This document shows positions 63,089-64,000 of a DNA stretch of 64,000 nucleotides, piece by piece; position 1 is the first letter of the stretch; each line of letters opens with the position of its first letter. The position numbers and the translations under genes are program-made. The DNA comes from Sabulibacter ruber (lineage in GTDB: Bacteria; Bacteroidota; Bacteroidia; Cytophagales; Hymenobacteraceae): contig NZ_JAFFID010000004.1 of assembly GCF_017355955.1 (NCBI RefSeq), positions 247,390-311,389 of the forward strand, read 5' to 3'. The notes under the pieces were generated by a model that saw only the letters and a program-made list of their open reading frames with translations, did no database searches and was not told the origin of the DNA.

Positions 63089-64000
63089 TCTTGATTAGCT
63101 ATGATGAAATAAGACAGTTTTGTGTAATTGAATCGGATGACATAAAGTGGGATTCAATAAAAGTCTTGTTTGCAGAACTTTCTTCTGAAAGTACTGTTTC
63201 TTCGAACCAAGTCTTAATTCCTTGGTACTCCTTTATTTCTAACCTAAGGTCTGTAAACTATATTGCTAACCAGTATAAGGTTCAAGTTGAGTTTACTAAA
63301 GAAGCTAGAGAATTATTATCAATTTCCTTAAATAGAAGAAATTCATTCATTAATTCAGCAACTTCGAAAGTAGCAAGTGAAGCGGAAGTTCAAGCAAAGC
63401 TAGATGCGCTTGGATTTAAGAGGACTTTAAAAAGTTATCAGCTGAAGAATGTAGCAAAGTTACTGAGGTTACATGCTGGTGCTACCTTTTCAGTTCCTGG
63501 TGCTGGTAAAACCACTGAAGCTATTGCTTATTATCTCCTTAAAAGAACAACACAAAAATTATTAGTAATATGTCCTAAAGTTGCTTTCCCTGCGTGGGAA
63601 GAGCAATTTATGGATTGCTTTGAAGAGCAAAGATTCTCTATCTTAAGGCTTACTGGAGGCCGGGAAAACATAAAGAAATCTTTACTGCTAGATAGAGATG
63701 TGTTTTTATTAACATATGACCAATTTATACTAGTTGCTGATCTTATTTCCAGGTTTCTTTCTAGCATTGAAGCTTTTTTGTTCCTTGATGAGAGTCATCG
63801 AATCAAAGGAGGTGATAGGAGCAGAAGAGGACAGGAAATCCAGTTGATTTCACACCTTCCAGTGGGAAAGTTAATTATGTCTGGAACTCCTATGCCTAAC
63901 TCACCAAGTGATTTGGTTCCACAATTCAAGTTTCTATTTCCTGAAGTTGAGGATGTTGATGATGATTCGGTCATTGATAAAATACAAGGTATTTATGTAA
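63085..64000 (+). CDS. SNF2-type DEAD/DEAH helicase, truncated by the window end
   Basis: The first 305 residues of a superfamily 2 ATPase. The N-terminal 100 residues are family specific. A Q-motif-like LKSYQLKNV precedes Walker A FSVPGAGKTT (135-144). Then come a CPKVAFPAWEEQF motif Ia segment, the Walker B box DESH (235-238) and motif III MSGTPMPNSP (265-274) with LVPQFKFLFP. These are SNF2-like features. The rest, with motifs IV-VI, is beyond the window. The start codon overlaps the stop of the ParB-like gene (ATGA), so translation is coupled. It would be the DNA-translocating part of the system. Confidence 0.9.
   Translation, partial: MILISYDEIRQFCVIESDDIKWDSIKVLFAELSSESTVSSNQVLIPWYSFISNLRSVNYIANQYKVQVEFTKEARELLSISLNRRNSFINSATSKVASEAEVQAKLDALGFKRTLKSYQLKNVAKLLRLHAGATFSVPGAGKTTEAIAYYLLKRTTQKLLVICPKVAFPAWEEQFMDCFEEQRFSILRLTGGRENIKKSLLLDRDVFLLTYDQFILVADLISRFLSSIEAFLFLDESHRIKGGDRSRRGQEIQLISHLPVGKLIMSGTPMPNSPSDLVPQFKFLFPEVEDVDDDSVIDKIQGIYV

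Larger units (their letters stand above)
53752..64000 (+). mobile_element. Integrative element with defence cargo, right end outside the window
   Basis: All genes run in one direction from a tyrosine recombinase through an unknown protein, an excisionase-like HTH protein, a RepA-like ATPase and a DUF3871 protein to a restriction-like operon. This module order is common in Bacteroidota mobilisable or satellite elements. No relaxase or conjugation genes are visible in the window. Neither attachment site was identified. Confidence 0.7.

Noticed and set aside
1..64000. CRISPR arrays, tRNA or rRNA genes
   Set aside because: I saw no regularly spaced short repeats with unique spacers and no tRNA- or rRNA-like stretch. 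A covariance-model scan would be needed to exclude small RNAs.

Overview
The window reads as chromosomal DNA of a Bacteroidota bacterium. The evidence is a type IX secretion C-terminal domain, a Bacteroidota-type tyrosine recombinase, a DUF3871 protein, probable TTG starts and few Shine-Dalgarno sites. The gene content resembles Hymenobacteraceae such as Rufibacter or Pontibacter, but the genus is an inference.

Region 1 (about 0-36.5 kb) is a large Wzx/Wzy-type exopolysaccharide cluster. Nearly all genes lie on the minus strand, from wza- and wzc-like export genes at 36.5-33.3 kb down to a WcaJ-like priming transferase at 1.5-0.1 kb. It holds about thirteen glycosyltransferases (GT4, GT2, GT47-like, GT61 and several with DxD-type motifs), a flippase, a candidate polymerase, two left-handed beta-helix acyltransferases and a VanZ-like protein. 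A 2590-residue secreted multidomain protein sits among them. A plus-strand pair, gmd-fcl, makes GDP-L-fucose. Together these would prime, build, acetylate, flip, polymerise and export a fucose-containing polymer.

Region 2 (37-45.3 kb) carries a Tat-exported aldo/keto reductase, a PRISE-like SDR, a class C beta-lactamase-type serine hydrolase and a set of small membrane proteins with a winged-helix regulator. Three copies of the palindrome ACTTTG-N5-CAAAGT lie before three of these genes and look like that regulator's operators.

Region 3 (45.8-49.9 kb) is AT-rich. Four small genes (two lipoproteins, a SUKH/SMI1-KNR4 protein and a VOC protein) are separated by imperfect inverted repeats that look like integron attC sites, with compensating stem changes. 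No integron integrase is near, so this is a candidate CALIN. A GC-rich IS1182-like element has inserted into one of the attC-like sites. A GH9 glycoside hydrolase follows at 50.1-52.7 kb.

Region 4 (53.7 kb to the window end) is an integrative element: tyrosine recombinase, unknown protein, excisionase-like HTH protein, RepA-like ATPase, an iteron-like repeat cluster, small unknown proteins and DUF3871. Its cargo is a tight four-gene operon: a DNA methyltransferase, a small BglII-like nuclease-fold protein lacking the expected acidic residues, a ParB-like protein and a SNF2-type helicase cut by the window end. This is a probable restriction or anti-phage system that I cannot match to a named type, and it is the best candidate for an undescribed system here.
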